A stretch of 64,000 nt of DNA from positions 434,001-498,000 of the forward strand of contig JAWMQL010000004.1 in the NCBI GenBank assembly GCA_033283165.1. The letters run 5' to 3'. Within the stretch, counting starts at the first letter, position 1, and every line of letters begins with the position of its first letter. This document shows, piece by piece, positions 51,352-60,201 of this stretch. The position numbers were made by a program, and so were the translations under genes. A model generated the notes under the pieces. It did not search any database. It was not told the origin of the DNA and saw only the letters and a list, made by a program, of their open reading frames with translations. The DNA is from JAWMQL01 sp033283165. GTDB lineage: Bacteria > Pseudomonadota > Gammaproteobacteria > Pseudomonadales > Halieaceae.

Positions 51352-53787
51352 TCAGGGCGCATCAACGCCGAAATTATAACGGACCCGCATGCCAAACATG
51401 CGGGGCAAGCCGACCTGAGCCACTTCTAAGCCATTGTTCCAGTTGCCGGTAAGGTAGGTGATGTACTCCTCGTCGGTCAAATTGGTCCCGAACAGTGAAA
51501 AATCAAAATGACTGCCTAAAACCCTCTCCCAGTTGAAGTTCGCATTCCACAGTTCTCGATCAGGCAGGACTGAATATATTGAGACCTCCTTCGCAACAGC
51601 CTGTTGCTCATCGGTGTACAGGTAAGTCAGTGACAGTGTAATGTCGCCCAGCTCCGCCGCAACCGGCACGCGGAAGGTCCCGGTCAATGCAAGTTCGTTC
51701 TCGGGCGCGTAGGACAATGGTTCGCCTTCCGCGGTGGTGGTGTTCAGCGTCGCCAGCACATTGGGTATATCCGGTGGGAACGGCGGCAACACCAGTTTAT
51801 CGACCTCGGTATCGAGGTAAGCGTAGCTGGCGTTCAGTAAAAAATTCTCGTGTAGTCGCAGGACGGTCTCAACCTCAATACCCCACAGGGTCGACGCGCC
51901 GGCGTTGATGACTGCGGTCGTACCCGTTCCTGTCGGTTTAAAGTAGCCGTACTGTATCTGCTGATTGGTGAAATCGTTATAAAAAGCCGCCACGTTAAAG
52001 GTGCCGGCTACATTTCCGCTGAAAGAGAATTTTGAGCCAATTTCATAGGTGTCGACCTCCTCCGGTTCGTGTACGTCCAGTCCCGTTAAGCCGCCAAGAT
52101 TGATACTTCCCTGACGATAGCCCCGCGCATACTTGGCATACAGCAGGACTTCATCCGTCGGTGTGTAATCCAGGCCCAGGAGCCACGTAGGCTCCTCGCT
52201 GTGCTGACTGGGGAACCGGTTGTCGACAATCGTTCGGGATGGATCGATTCCTGAATATTGCTGCGCGGGCAAAGTATCAAAATAATAATAGCGATCGCGT
52301 GAATAGCCATCTGTGTCGTCGTCCGTGTAGCGGATGCCGGCCGTTGCGCTGAGTATAGAGCTGAATCTCCAGGTGCCCTGGGCATAAACGGCCTGGTTAG
52401 TGTACTCGACACCCCCGGGAGTGCTTTGCAGGGCACCAAAGGATGGCGCCAGCAGGTTGTTACAGCGGAAGTCTTCGGGATTATTCGAGTTGATGGTCGA
52501 TTGGATGCAGGAGACGAAAGTCGGCGATTGCGCGCCGTAGTCATCGACGGGTTCACTTTTTTCGTAGTAAAGACCGGCCTGCCACTCGAGCTTGTCGTCG
52601 ATGCTGTTGCCCTGGACCTGGAGTTCCCAGACATAGCTCCTCTGATCGGTGGTATTGAAGCTGTTGTTGAGGCCTACCTGCTGAAAGATCAGCTGGTCGG
52701 TCACTGCGGCACCGGTTGGATACTGCCAGTTGGTCCCATATATCGAACTTCTCTGACGGGTCTCCAGTTCGGCGTAGGACAAGATGTTCTTGACGGTGAG
52801 TGTGTCGTTAATATCCCAGGTGGTAGTATTGATGAGTTGCCACTGTTCCTGCTCATTGACCGGTTTCGGAACAAAATTGTAGACGTCGTAGATATCATCG
52901 TTCCCCCCCGCTATCCTTTCCGCCAGATCGGCCGCACAGAAATTTCCCAGTAGGCCAGCCTCCGGATTGCAATCGATAAGCGAGGTCGGATAGCCGTTGT
53001 TCTCGGATTCAAACCAGCGCAGGATGGTGTAATTTTCAAGTGAAGGAGAAAAGTCGATTACGGCGCTGGCGCGCAGGGCGGTATAGTCCAGATCGGCGAA
53101 CTTGTCAGGACCGATTCCCGAAATATTGTCCAGATAGCCGTCGCGCTCCTGGTGATCCAGGCCCAGGCGCAGGCGGATCTTCCCTGATACAGGGATATTC
53201 AGGACACCCTGTGCCCGCCACATATCGTAGTTACCAGACGAACCTCCAAGATATCCTTCCAACTGATCTGTTGGGCGCTGCGGCGTCAGCAGGACTGCAC
53301 CCCCGGTAGTATTCCGTCCGAACAGAGTACCCTGCGGTCCCTTCAGAACCTGCACATTCTGCAAGTCGAAGAAGTCACCGGGACCAGCGCCGTCCCCGGA
53401 CTGTTGCGAGTTCGCTCCACGCGGGGCAATGACTTCCGCGAAGTAGACGCCAACCGAGGCAGTGGTACGAAGTTCCTGGGAGAAGCCGCGGATGGCAAAG
53501 GTTGTATTGTCAGCGCCGAAGCGCGCGTTGGACTGCAGTGAAGGCGTATAGGCTGCCAGATCACCCGCATTGACGATATTGGCATCGTCCAGCTGGCGCT
53601 GATTAAACACGGTCATGGAAACAGCAACATCCTGCAGCATTTCCTCGCGACGGCGGGCGGTAACAATTACCTCTTCCAGTACTAGAGCCCCTCCCGAATC
53701 ATTCAGCTGCGCCGAAGCCGGGACGCATGGAAAGCTCGCCAGGGAAGCGGAGAGGGTAATCAAGTAAAAATACTTTTGATGAGTCAT
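51352..53787 (-). CDS. TonB-dependent outer-membrane receptor
   Basis: An 811-residue receptor on the minus strand. A signal peptide ends near VPASAQ (about 27), with the TonB-box-like LEEVIVTARRREE near 38 and the plug signature VQVLKGPQGTLFGRNTTGG near 150. The barrel ends in MRVRYNFGVDAP, where the aromatic is not the final residue, which is unusual. It is not a close copy of the receptor at 27794. It is convergent with the VOC gene (21 bp gap) and divergent from an amidohydrolase over a 300 bp gap holding motif 2. It probably imports the substrate of the second module. Confidence 0.92.
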   Translation of the reverse strand: MTHQKYFYLITLSASLASFPCVPASAQLNDSGGALVLEEVIVTARRREEMLQDVAVSMTVFNQRQLDDANIVNAGDLAAYTPSLQSNARFGADNTTFAIRGFSQELRTTASVGVYFAEVIAPRGANSQQSGDGAGPGDFFDLQNVQVLKGPQGTLFGRNTTGGAVLLTPQRPTDQLEGYLGGSSGNYDMWRAQGVLNIPVSGKIRLRLGLDHQERDGYLDNISGIGPDKFADLDYTALRASAVIDFSPSLENYTILRWFESENNGYPTSLIDCNPEAGLLGNFCAADLAERIAGGNDDIYDVYNFVPKPVNEQEQWQLINTTTWDINDTLTVKNILSYAELETRQRSSIYGTNWQYPTGAAVTDQLIFQQVGLNNSFNTTDQRSYVWELQVQGNSIDDKLEWQAGLYYEKSEPVDDYGAQSPTFVSCIQSTINSNNPEDFRCNNLLAPSFGALQSTPGGVEYTNQAVYAQGTWRFSSILSATAGIRYTDDDTDGYSRDRYYYFDTLPAQQYSGIDPSRTIVDNRFPSQHSEEPTWLLGLDYTPTDEVLLYAKYARGYRQGSINLGGLTGLDVHEPEEVDTYEIGSKFSFSGNVAGTFNVAAFYNDFTNQQIQYGYFKPTGTGTTAVINAGASTLWGIEVETVLRLHENFLLNASYAYLDTEVDKLVLPPFPPDIPNVLATLNTTTAEGEPLSYAPENELALTGTFRVPVAAELGDITLSLTYLYTDEQQAVAKEVSIYSVLPDRELWNANFNWERVLGSHFDFSLFGTNLTDEEYITYLTGNWNNGLEVAQVGLPRMFGMRVRYNFGVDAP

Positions 53788-54087
53788 AGCGCTACTCCTG
53801 AATTATTATTTCCCTCGACCCCAATGCTCCACCGCGCCCGAACACGAGGCAAGAGCGAATACCTTGTCGAGTTGTGTCACGAAACTGAGGCTGCAATCAC
53901 CTTCTTGACTCGCACAGGGCGCGACGCTACCATAGTGACGAACAGATGGCAATTAACTGACCAAAAAACACCTGCGTCGGTTGCCTTTTCTACCGGAGAG
54001 GCCGGTCTCGGATTAAGGACGAGGCTCAATGGCTGGCTGAAGTGGAGTTTGCATAATGGCAAACGGTTTTCGGATGAGGGTTGTTTT
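53788..54087. promoter_or_regulatory. 300 bp divergent intergenic region with motif 2 copy a
   Basis: This gap separates the TonB receptor (minus) from the amidohydrolase (plus). It holds GCTACCATAGTGACGAACA at 53926-53944, nearly identical (18 of 19) to the site at 61843-61861 read on the other strand. The site lies about 140 nt from each start codon. An in-frame open stretch from 53776 reaches the amidohydrolase but lacks a ribosome site and similarity to its paralogue, so I treat it as non-coding. Confidence 0.6.
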
Positions 54088-55431
54088 ATGCAAATGAACG
54101 ATATGGTGATCGTCAGCGTGGATGATCACATCACGGAGCCGCCGGATATGTTCGACAGGCATCTTACCGGCAGAGATCTCGAAACAGCACCCAAGTTCGG
54201 TACTGACGAGAACGGCAAAAGTTTCTGGACCTATCAGGGCATGTTCATGCCCTCTGTCGGCTTGAATGCTGTGGTTGGGCGACCATTGGAAGAGTACGGA
54301 ATGGAGCCCAATTCGCTGGAGGAAATGCGGGAGGGTGTCTACAACGTACACGCTCGGATTGATGACATGAACGCAAATGGCGTGGCCGCGTCGTTGAATT
54401 TCGGCACCTGTGTCGGATTTGATGGCGGCAAGTTCCATGAGGCGCCGGACAAGGAACTGGCGCTGAAGCACTTGCGCGCCTACAACGACTGGCATATCAA
54501 CGAGTGGTGTGGAGCTTACCCGGGGCGGTTTATCCCCTGCGCTTTACTGCCAACCTGGGATATGAATGCGACTGTCGAGGAGATCAAGCGGGTCGCTGCC
54601 ATGGGGTGCAGCGCTGTGTCGCTCAACGAAAACCCCACGAAACAGGGCCTGCCAAGCATACACAATGAATACTGGAAGCCTATGTGGAGAGCCATTGCGG
54701 ATGCCGATATAACCATGTGTCTGCATATTGGTGCTGGTAACCCGGTACCTCACGCATCGATGGAAACACCGATTGAAGCCTGGATTACGACCATGCCGCT
54801 ATCCAGTGCAGTAGGGGCTGCGGATTGGCTGCACCTGGATGCGCTACATGAATGCAATCTGAAAGTGGCGCTTTCCGAGGCCAGTATAGGTTGGATCCCC
54901 TATTTCATGGAGCGTGCAGACTTTTCTCATTCACGGCACAAGTATTGGACGCACAATCATTTCAATGGCCTGAAGCCCAGTGAGCGATTCAAGAAACATT
55001 TCATGCTGTGCTTTATAGATGACGCCTATGGCTTGCGGAACCTGGATCAACTCGATGAGAATATGGTTGCCTACGAATGTGACTACCCGCATTCCGATAC
55101 GTTGTGGCCAGAGTGCCCTGAGCATTTGTGGGAGCAGATCAACCACCTGAGCGATGATCAGATCGACAAGGTCACTCATCGCAATGCGATGCGCTGGTTC
55201 AGGTTCGAGCCGTTCAAACAGGCGGATAAATCCGAACTCACGGTGGGAGCATTACGCGCTAAAGCTGCTGCGGACGGCGTCGACACCGCAACAAAGTCGT
55301 TGGGAGGAGAGCGTCCGTTGGCCGAAGGTGAGGTGCAACGCCGGATTACCTCGGGGGACCTTGCCATGATGTTTGCCCGGCATGGACAAGCTGATGAGAA
55401 ATCCAGGTCCAAATGGGGTATGACTGAGTAA
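54088..55431 (+). CDS. Amidohydrolase 2 family protein (copy 2 of a pair)
   Basis: A 447-residue amidohydrolase-2 (PF04909) protein, the close paralogue of the one at 46153-47478. The metal motif SVDDHITEPPDMF, CLHIGAGNP and FIDDAYGLRN are all kept. Differences cluster at the C-terminal end, where this copy has an extra charged tail. ATG 54088 follows GAGGG by 7 bases and aligns with the paralogue start. The nucleotide sequence is clearly more AT-rich than that of copy 1 despite the protein similarity, so the divergence is mostly synonymous. It may catalyse the same decarboxylation or hydrolysis in the second module. Confidence 0.9.
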   Translation: MQMNDMVIVSVDDHITEPPDMFDRHLTGRDLETAPKFGTDENGKSFWTYQGMFMPSVGLNAVVGRPLEEYGMEPNSLEEMREGVYNVHARIDDMNANGVAASLNFGTCVGFDGGKFHEAPDKELALKHLRAYNDWHINEWCGAYPGRFIPCALLPTWDMNATVEEIKRVAAMGCSAVSLNENPTKQGLPSIHNEYWKPMWRAIADADITMCLHIGAGNPVPHASMETPIEAWITTMPLSSAVGAADWLHLDALHECNLKVALSEASIGWIPYFMERADFSHSRHKYWTHNHFNGLKPSERFKKHFMLCFIDDAYGLRNLDQLDENMVAYECDYPHSDTLWPECPEHLWEQINHLSDDQIDKVTHRNAMRWFRFEPFKQADKSELTVGALRAKAAADGVDTATKSLGGERPLAEGEVQRRITSGDLAMMFARHGQADEKSRSKWGMTE

Positions 55432-55522
55432 TTTTGGCCTTCGTGTAGTAGTATCTGGCAGTTCAAGCATGCGGCGCCCCAGTGCCCGGGCCAGACATGA
55501 ACCACTGCGAAGGTAAGCTGAT

Positions 55523-56101
55523 ATGACCTCTACTCGAAGGATGGGCTCGATCAACTCGGAGATGGCCGAGTCCATGATGGAGGCGGCGGATGCGATACTG
55601 AAAGAAGAGGGCTACGCCGCGCTGACCTCGCGCAGGATCGCCGAATACCTGGGTGTCAAGCAGCGCCTGCTTTATTACTATTTTCGGACTATGGACGACC
55701 TGGTGCTGGAGTCCTTCAAGCGGTTGTCGGCGCGTGAGTTGCAACGTCTGCAATCAGCAATCTCGTCGGACCGACCGCTGCATGAAGTATGGGACATCTG
55801 TATCAATACCAGCGATGCCCGGCTGGTGTCCGAGTACATGGCGCTGGCCAATCGCAATGAAGGCGTACGTGCCGAGGTTATCAATTTCATCGAGGAATCC
55901 CGCAAAATTCAGATCAAGGCGCTAAAGAATGTGATGTCGCGAAACGGTTCCGCGGACAATCTGCCAAAAGCCGAGGTATTGGCTTTTATGGGGACCAGCA
56001 TGGCGCTGGCATTGAACCGGGAAGCCAGTCTCGGAGTCACGCTGGGCCATAGAGCCGTCAAGAAAGTGATCAATGGCTTCTTTGAAGTGCTCGAACCGTA
56101 A
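55523..56101 (+). CDS. TetR-family transcription regulator
   Basis: A 192-residue TetR regulator. The N-terminal DNA-binding domain covers about residues 13-60, with the recognition segment TSRRIAEYLGVKQRLLYYYF. The rest is a helical ligand-binding domain. It is the only TetR-type gene in the window and lies amid the three motif 2 sites at 53.9, 60.0 and 61.8 kb, so it is the best candidate for binding them. Nothing like motif 2 stands directly before its own start, so autoregulation is not evident. It lies 91 bp downstream of the amidohydrolase. ATG 55523 follows GAAGGTAAGC. Confidence 0.9.
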   Translation: MTSTRRMGSINSEMAESMMEAADAILKEEGYAALTSRRIAEYLGVKQRLLYYYFRTMDDLVLESFKRLSARELQRLQSAISSDRPLHEVWDICINTSDARLVSEYMALANRNEGVRAEVINFIEESRKIQIKALKNVMSRNGSADNLPKAEVLAFMGTSMALALNREASLGVTLGHRAVKKVINGFFEVLEP

Positions 56102-56145
56102 TACCGGGCTGATGGGAGACCAGACTGCGGTCAATCAGGAGTTCA

Positions 56146-57042
56146 ATGAGTAATACAATCATTAGTTCGATGGAACAGGTCGCAGCCGGCATCTACCTTG
56201 AGGGCCTGGCGGTCGACGTGACATCCAATCTCGTCTGGTTCAGCGACGTCGTGGGCGGCGGTATTCATGGGCTCAGTGCGGATGGCGAAATCCTGACCCT
56301 GAACCGCGACAGAATGTGGACCGGCGGAGTGATGCTCAACGCCGACGGATCTGTTCTGTCATCGGGAGCCGGAGGTATCATGTGGAATAACCCGGCTTCC
56401 GGTGGCGTGGGCTGGCTGCTGGAAGGTATTGATGGCGAGGTCGTCAATGGGGTTAACGAAATGGTGCCGGACGGGCAGGGCGGGCTCTTCTTTGGCACCT
56501 GCGACATCGATATGGTCGAGAGTGGCGGCACGCCGAGGCCGACGCAAATCTATCGACTGACCCGTACCAGGAAATTGTTGAAGGTAGCCGACGATGTGGG
56601 CTTCTCCAATGGCATCATGTACGACCTGGGCCGCGGCAGATTGTACTGCAATGACACCTTCCGTGGTACCTGGGTATTCGACGTGCAGGCAGACCTGTCA
56701 CTGGCCAACAGGCGCATACTCGTCGAGAAGGAAGATGCCGATGGTATGGCGCTGGATGCCGAGGGCAACGTCTGGATCACCGGTTTTCGTTCTGGATCCA
56801 TCACCCGGGTCAGCCCCGAGGGCGAACTGCTTCCGGCGGTGGACACTCCGGCGAAGGCGATCACGCAGGTGCGATTCGGCGGTGCCGATATGCGGGACAT
56901 TTATATTAACGCCGTACCCGTCGACGGGGGGGACAACCTGAAGGACGGGCAAATCCCCACCGAACAACGCTCGGTCATGTACCGGGGGCGTTCCAGGGTG
57001 GCGGGAAGCCCGATCCTTCCCACAGAATTTGAGCTGGGTTGA
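56146..57042 (+). CDS. SMP-30/gluconolactonase-family lactonase
   Basis: A six-bladed beta-propeller of 298 residues in the SMP-30/gluconolactonase/LRE-like family. The likely divalent-metal ligands are Glu19 (YLEGLAVD), Asn near 105 (NGVNEM), Asn near 153 (GFSNGIMYD) and Asp near 205 (DADGMALD), the usual four. It should hydrolyse a lactone, for example one produced by Baeyer-Villiger-type or P450 oxidation in the module. It starts 44 bp after the TetR gene. It is convergent with the MaoC gene, with 64 bp between stops. Confidence 0.87.
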   Translation: MSNTIISSMEQVAAGIYLEGLAVDVTSNLVWFSDVVGGGIHGLSADGEILTLNRDRMWTGGVMLNADGSVLSSGAGGIMWNNPASGGVGWLLEGIDGEVVNGVNEMVPDGQGGLFFGTCDIDMVESGGTPRPTQIYRLTRTRKLLKVADDVGFSNGIMYDLGRGRLYCNDTFRGTWVFDVQADLSLANRRILVEKEDADGMALDAEGNVWITGFRSGSITRVSPEGELLPAVDTPAKAITQVRFGGADMRDIYINAVPVDGGDNLKDGQIPTEQRSVMYRGRSRVAGSPILPTEFELG

Positions 57043-57106
57043 TAGCCCTGTCCCGCGGCATTTCCGCATCAGTGGGGTGGTGCCGCAGTGACTTTTCCGG
57101 CAGGGC

Positions 57107-58273
57107 CTAGCTGGAGGGCAGTGCAATCGACGCCTTGGCGGTAGCCAGTATCGTATCCTCCTGGTTGGTCATGGTCGAGCTTACCTTCAAGATACTGCGC
57201 CCCTCTTCATCGGTGGTCTTATCCACCACTTCCGCTGTCTGGATGGTGATGTCACCGGTGAATACCGGGCCGCGGTAGTGCGAATTGCAGTGGGTGACCA
57301 TGCCCCACTGGCCGGCCCAGCCGGCCAGGTAATCCAGAATGTAGGCGCCCATCGATGCGCCATAGCCGTAACCCCTGGGCATCCCGATACGCTGGGCATA
57401 GCGCGGAAACAGGTGGCCCCTCGATGGACCGTAATAGCCGCCATCAGTGAGTTCCGGATTGATTCGCTGCATGGTGGCATCCTGTTCATGGCCGCCCATC
57501 TCGTCCACCCAGCCCAGGTCGCCAGGACCACCTTCAGGTAGTTTCATAGCGCCCCAGAGGTTCTGCGGATAAGCCCGCCATTCAGTGGCAAGACTCGCGA
57601 TAGAGTGGGGGCCGAATACGCGGGTGGGCAGTTTATCGCCGACCTCGACGCTGTCGAACAGGCGTTTGCGGTGACCCAGGTCGTGCAATGTCTGGATCCA
57701 TTCGAATTTTTTTTCTTCCAGTTCGGTGACTTGCTCGTCGGTCCACTCGGGTTCTACTTCCGAGGCCGTCAATGCGTTCATTTCTCGCGCCAGATCGGGA
57801 TTATAGCGAATGCCGGTAGAGCGCTGGGTCGCAATCTTGTCGCCATCCTGGTTGTAGTAGATGTTATCACCACGCTGGAAACACGTGGGGCCGGCAAATC
57901 CGGTCTCCTTGACCACGTAATCGACACCGAAGCGTTCATTTCGGATCATGTCCCCGGCCTTGATCGTGGGTCCGTAGAACCACCATTCGTCGCCGCCAAA
58001 AATCAGGTGGGAGTTGGGAATCTTGCCAACACAGGCTGGCACCGCGCCATGCCCGTCATCCATGGCGACAGAAAATGACTGTGGTGCGATGATGTGGCCG
58101 TAGCGGCTCTCTGACGCGTAATCCCGGTCGTAGTGCAGGCGGTTGGGGTAGTGCATGGCCTGCACCCAGCGGCGAATATCATTGTTGCCGACGGGTTCGA
58201 AGGATTCCGAGCTGCGCAATTGTTTGCCCATGTAATTGTCGAGATCGGAGGTGTCCAGCGTGTGTTCGGTCAT
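57107..58273 (-). CDS. MaoC/FAS1-like acyl-CoA hydratase (double hot-dog), copy 2
   Basis: A 388-residue paralogue of the protein at 21443-22633. Long segments agree (IAPQSFSVAMDDGHG, SHLIFGGDEWWFYG, VGDKLPTRVFGPHS, GYGYGASMG). In the N-terminal hydratase-like motif the Asp of copy 1 (AMDYANPLH) is His here (AMHYPNRLH), so activity may rest on the other half or be lost. It overlaps the ligase gene by 4 bp and is translated after it; in the first module the order is hydratase then ligase. It probably works with that ligase in the second module. Confidence 0.89.
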   Translation of the reverse strand: MTEHTLDTSDLDNYMGKQLRSSESFEPVGNNDIRRWVQAMHYPNRLHYDRDYASESRYGHIIAPQSFSVAMDDGHGAVPACVGKIPNSHLIFGGDEWWFYGPTIKAGDMIRNERFGVDYVVKETGFAGPTCFQRGDNIYYNQDGDKIATQRSTGIRYNPDLAREMNALTASEVEPEWTDEQVTELEEKKFEWIQTLHDLGHRKRLFDSVEVGDKLPTRVFGPHSIASLATEWRAYPQNLWGAMKLPEGGPGDLGWVDEMGGHEQDATMQRINPELTDGGYYGPSRGHLFPRYAQRIGMPRGYGYGASMGAYILDYLAGWAGQWGMVTHCNSHYRGPVFTGDITIQTAEVVDKTTDEEGRSILKVSSTMTNQEDTILATAKASIALPSS

Positions 58274-59964
58274 GTCGTGTCTCCTGGGATGTGTAGGGCC
58301 TGATTGTCTGCCAGGCGGTCTGCGGCCATTGCGCGCAAGTCCGCGGTTTTTACCTTATTGCTACCGGTGAGTGGCAACTCTTCTTCGCTGAAAAACAATA
58401 TTTCCCGAGGCACTTTGTACCCGGAAAGATACTTCCTGCCGTAGGTTTTCACATCGTCCCCGGTCAACAGCCGGCCCTCTCGCAAGACGACACAGCTAAC
58501 GACCATCTCGCCCAGACTGTGGTGAGCTATCCCCACGGTAAATGAGGCCTGGATATCAGGATGTTGCGATATGATACCGTCGATTTCCGCCGGAGAAACG
58601 TTGGCGCCGCCGGTCTTGATGATGTCGCTGAGCCGGCCTTTCCAGAAAAGCTGGCCGTCCACAGAAAAATAACCCGCGTCGGCAGTGTGCAGAAAACCTG
58701 ACTCGTCGAAGGTGTCTTCGGGTGGCACACCGATATAGCCGGGCATCAGCGTCGGTCCCTTGACGATAATCTCGCCGGTTTCCCCGACGGGCAAGGTTTT
58801 GCCGGATACTGGATCGACGACCCGGATGGTATTGCCCGGCAGGACATGACCCTGGCTCTTTTCGGTGTTTTCTTCCCCTGCAATCAGGGCCACGAAGGTG
58901 AAGGTTTCCGTCATGCCATACCCGTCGAAGCCCGCCCAGTCGATGTTCGTTGTCGGGTGTTCCCTGAACGCGGAAAAGTATGTGACCCATTTGACGTGTG
59001 AAAAATCGGCTGTTTCCCAGGTGGGACACTCCTTGAAGCGCTCTTCCTGGTGGGGCCAGGCGATGATACAGGACACTTTTTCCTGCTGGATAAGATCCAG
59101 CGCTTTGTCCGGGTCGAAGTAACGCAGCATGACCAGGCAGCCGCCCCGGCAGAGGGTGCCGAAGGACATGGCAAAATTGCCGGAAAAGAAGTAGCCGTTG
59201 GCGTTCCAGGTTCTCACGGAGGCGTCAAAGTCGTACATTTTTGCCATGCGCCAGCACTGCAGGGTTGCAGCGCGATGGGTTTGCCGGATGGCCTTGGGCT
59301 GTGCAGTGGAGCCTGATGAAAAGAAAATCAGGGCGTCGTCGGTGGCGTTGGTTGCGTTTGCCGCAGACTCGATCATTTCTTCGGCGACCGTTCTGCCAGC
59401 GGCGAGGAAATCCTCCCAGCCATGGATGCCGCCCCTGGCCCTGCCCTGGTCGATGCACACAACGTGTCGAAGAAAGGGATACTCAATGATGTTCAGTGCA
59501 CCGTCCGTAGGCGTTTTCAGTTGCGGGCACAGCGAAATAAGGTCGTTGACGAAATCATTCGAGGCGACCTCTGCCTCGGTAATGACCACCCCGATATCGG
59601 CGACCTTGAGTTGGTGCCGCAGTTCCTGCGGGGTCGAAAACGTGTTCAGCGCCACTACCGTGGCTCCCGCCATGGCGGATCCAAACAGGCTGAACAGCCA
59701 CTCGGGCCGATTGCTGATGAGGATGCCGACTCGCGTGCCCTTATTGACACCGAGGGCCGAAAGAGCCCTGGCGACAGAAGTTGATTGCCCGAGGAGATCG
59801 CTGTATGTCCAGCGTTGTTCCATGCCGTCGAGGTCACGCCAGTAAATCGCCTCACGGTCGGTGAATTCTGCACACAGTTCCCTGACGAATCCCGGCAGGG
59901 TCAAAGCACCTATCCCGGTTTCCTCGTTCAGGGATAGTCCGGCGAATTCAGAGACTTCCGGCAT
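58270..59964 (-). CDS. Acyl-CoA ligase (ANL superfamily AMP-forming), copy 2
   Basis: A 564-residue AMP-forming ligase with FFSSGSTAQPKA (about 215), GYGMTETFTF (about 345), LHTADAGYFSVDG (about 427) and GRLSDIIKTGGANVSPAEID (about 443). The C-terminal lysine region is GSNKVKTADLR. It is a paralogue of the ligase at 22663-24393; both share an NEETGIGALTLPGF-like N-terminus. It heads a two-gene minus-strand unit with the MaoC gene. Upstream on the minus strand are TTGACA and, 11 nt further, motif 2 copy b. Confidence 0.92.
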   Translation of the reverse strand: MPEVSEFAGLSLNEETGIGALTLPGFVRELCAEFTDREAIYWRDLDGMEQRWTYSDLLGQSTSVARALSALGVNKGTRVGILISNRPEWLFSLFGSAMAGATVVALNTFSTPQELRHQLKVADIGVVITEAEVASNDFVNDLISLCPQLKTPTDGALNIIEYPFLRHVVCIDQGRARGGIHGWEDFLAAGRTVAEEMIESAANATNATDDALIFFSSGSTAQPKAIRQTHRAATLQCWRMAKMYDFDASVRTWNANGYFFSGNFAMSFGTLCRGGCLVMLRYFDPDKALDLIQQEKVSCIIAWPHQEERFKECPTWETADFSHVKWVTYFSAFREHPTTNIDWAGFDGYGMTETFTFVALIAGEENTEKSQGHVLPGNTIRVVDPVSGKTLPVGETGEIIVKGPTLMPGYIGVPPEDTFDESGFLHTADAGYFSVDGQLFWKGRLSDIIKTGGANVSPAEIDGIISQHPDIQASFTVGIAHHSLGEMVVSCVVLREGRLLTGDDVKTYGRKYLSGYKVPREILFFSEEELPLTGSNKVKTADLRAMAADRLADNQALHIPGDTT

Positions 59965-60007
59965 AACAAGAGGCTGACGTTAATCCATATGGCTTATAGA
60001 GGCATAT

Positions 60008-60041
60008 TGTCAATTTACGTTACGCTAACAATGTGACGAAT
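60008..60041 (-). promoter_or_regulatory. Promoter region of the ligase operon with motif 2 copy b
   Basis: GCTAACAATGTGACGAAT (60024-60041, plus strand) matches the other motif 2 copies at 15 of 18 bases. On the minus strand it is followed by TTGACA (complement of 60008-60013), a perfect -35, with only a weak -10 (CATATG) 17 bases on. The 237 bp gap 59965-60201 holds no gene that I can support. Confidence 0.55.
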
Positions 60042-60201
60042 TATATCCAGAGAATAATATGATTCTCGCCATGTCGCAACTTCGGCAGCGAATATGCCGC
60101 GCCTGCCAGTTGAAAATTCCGAAGCTCAAGTCGCACAGGACAGGCCCGCCGCCAAAGGCCTGCCTGAGTAGAGCGTCTTATAGGCTGATGCCCTGGCTGA
60201 A

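Noticed and set aside
53776..54087. Possible N-terminal extension of the second amidohydrolase
   Set aside because: The paralogue at 46153 starts at the position equal to 54088, a GAGGG site precedes 54088, and the extension would cover motif 2 and has no domain-like sequence.
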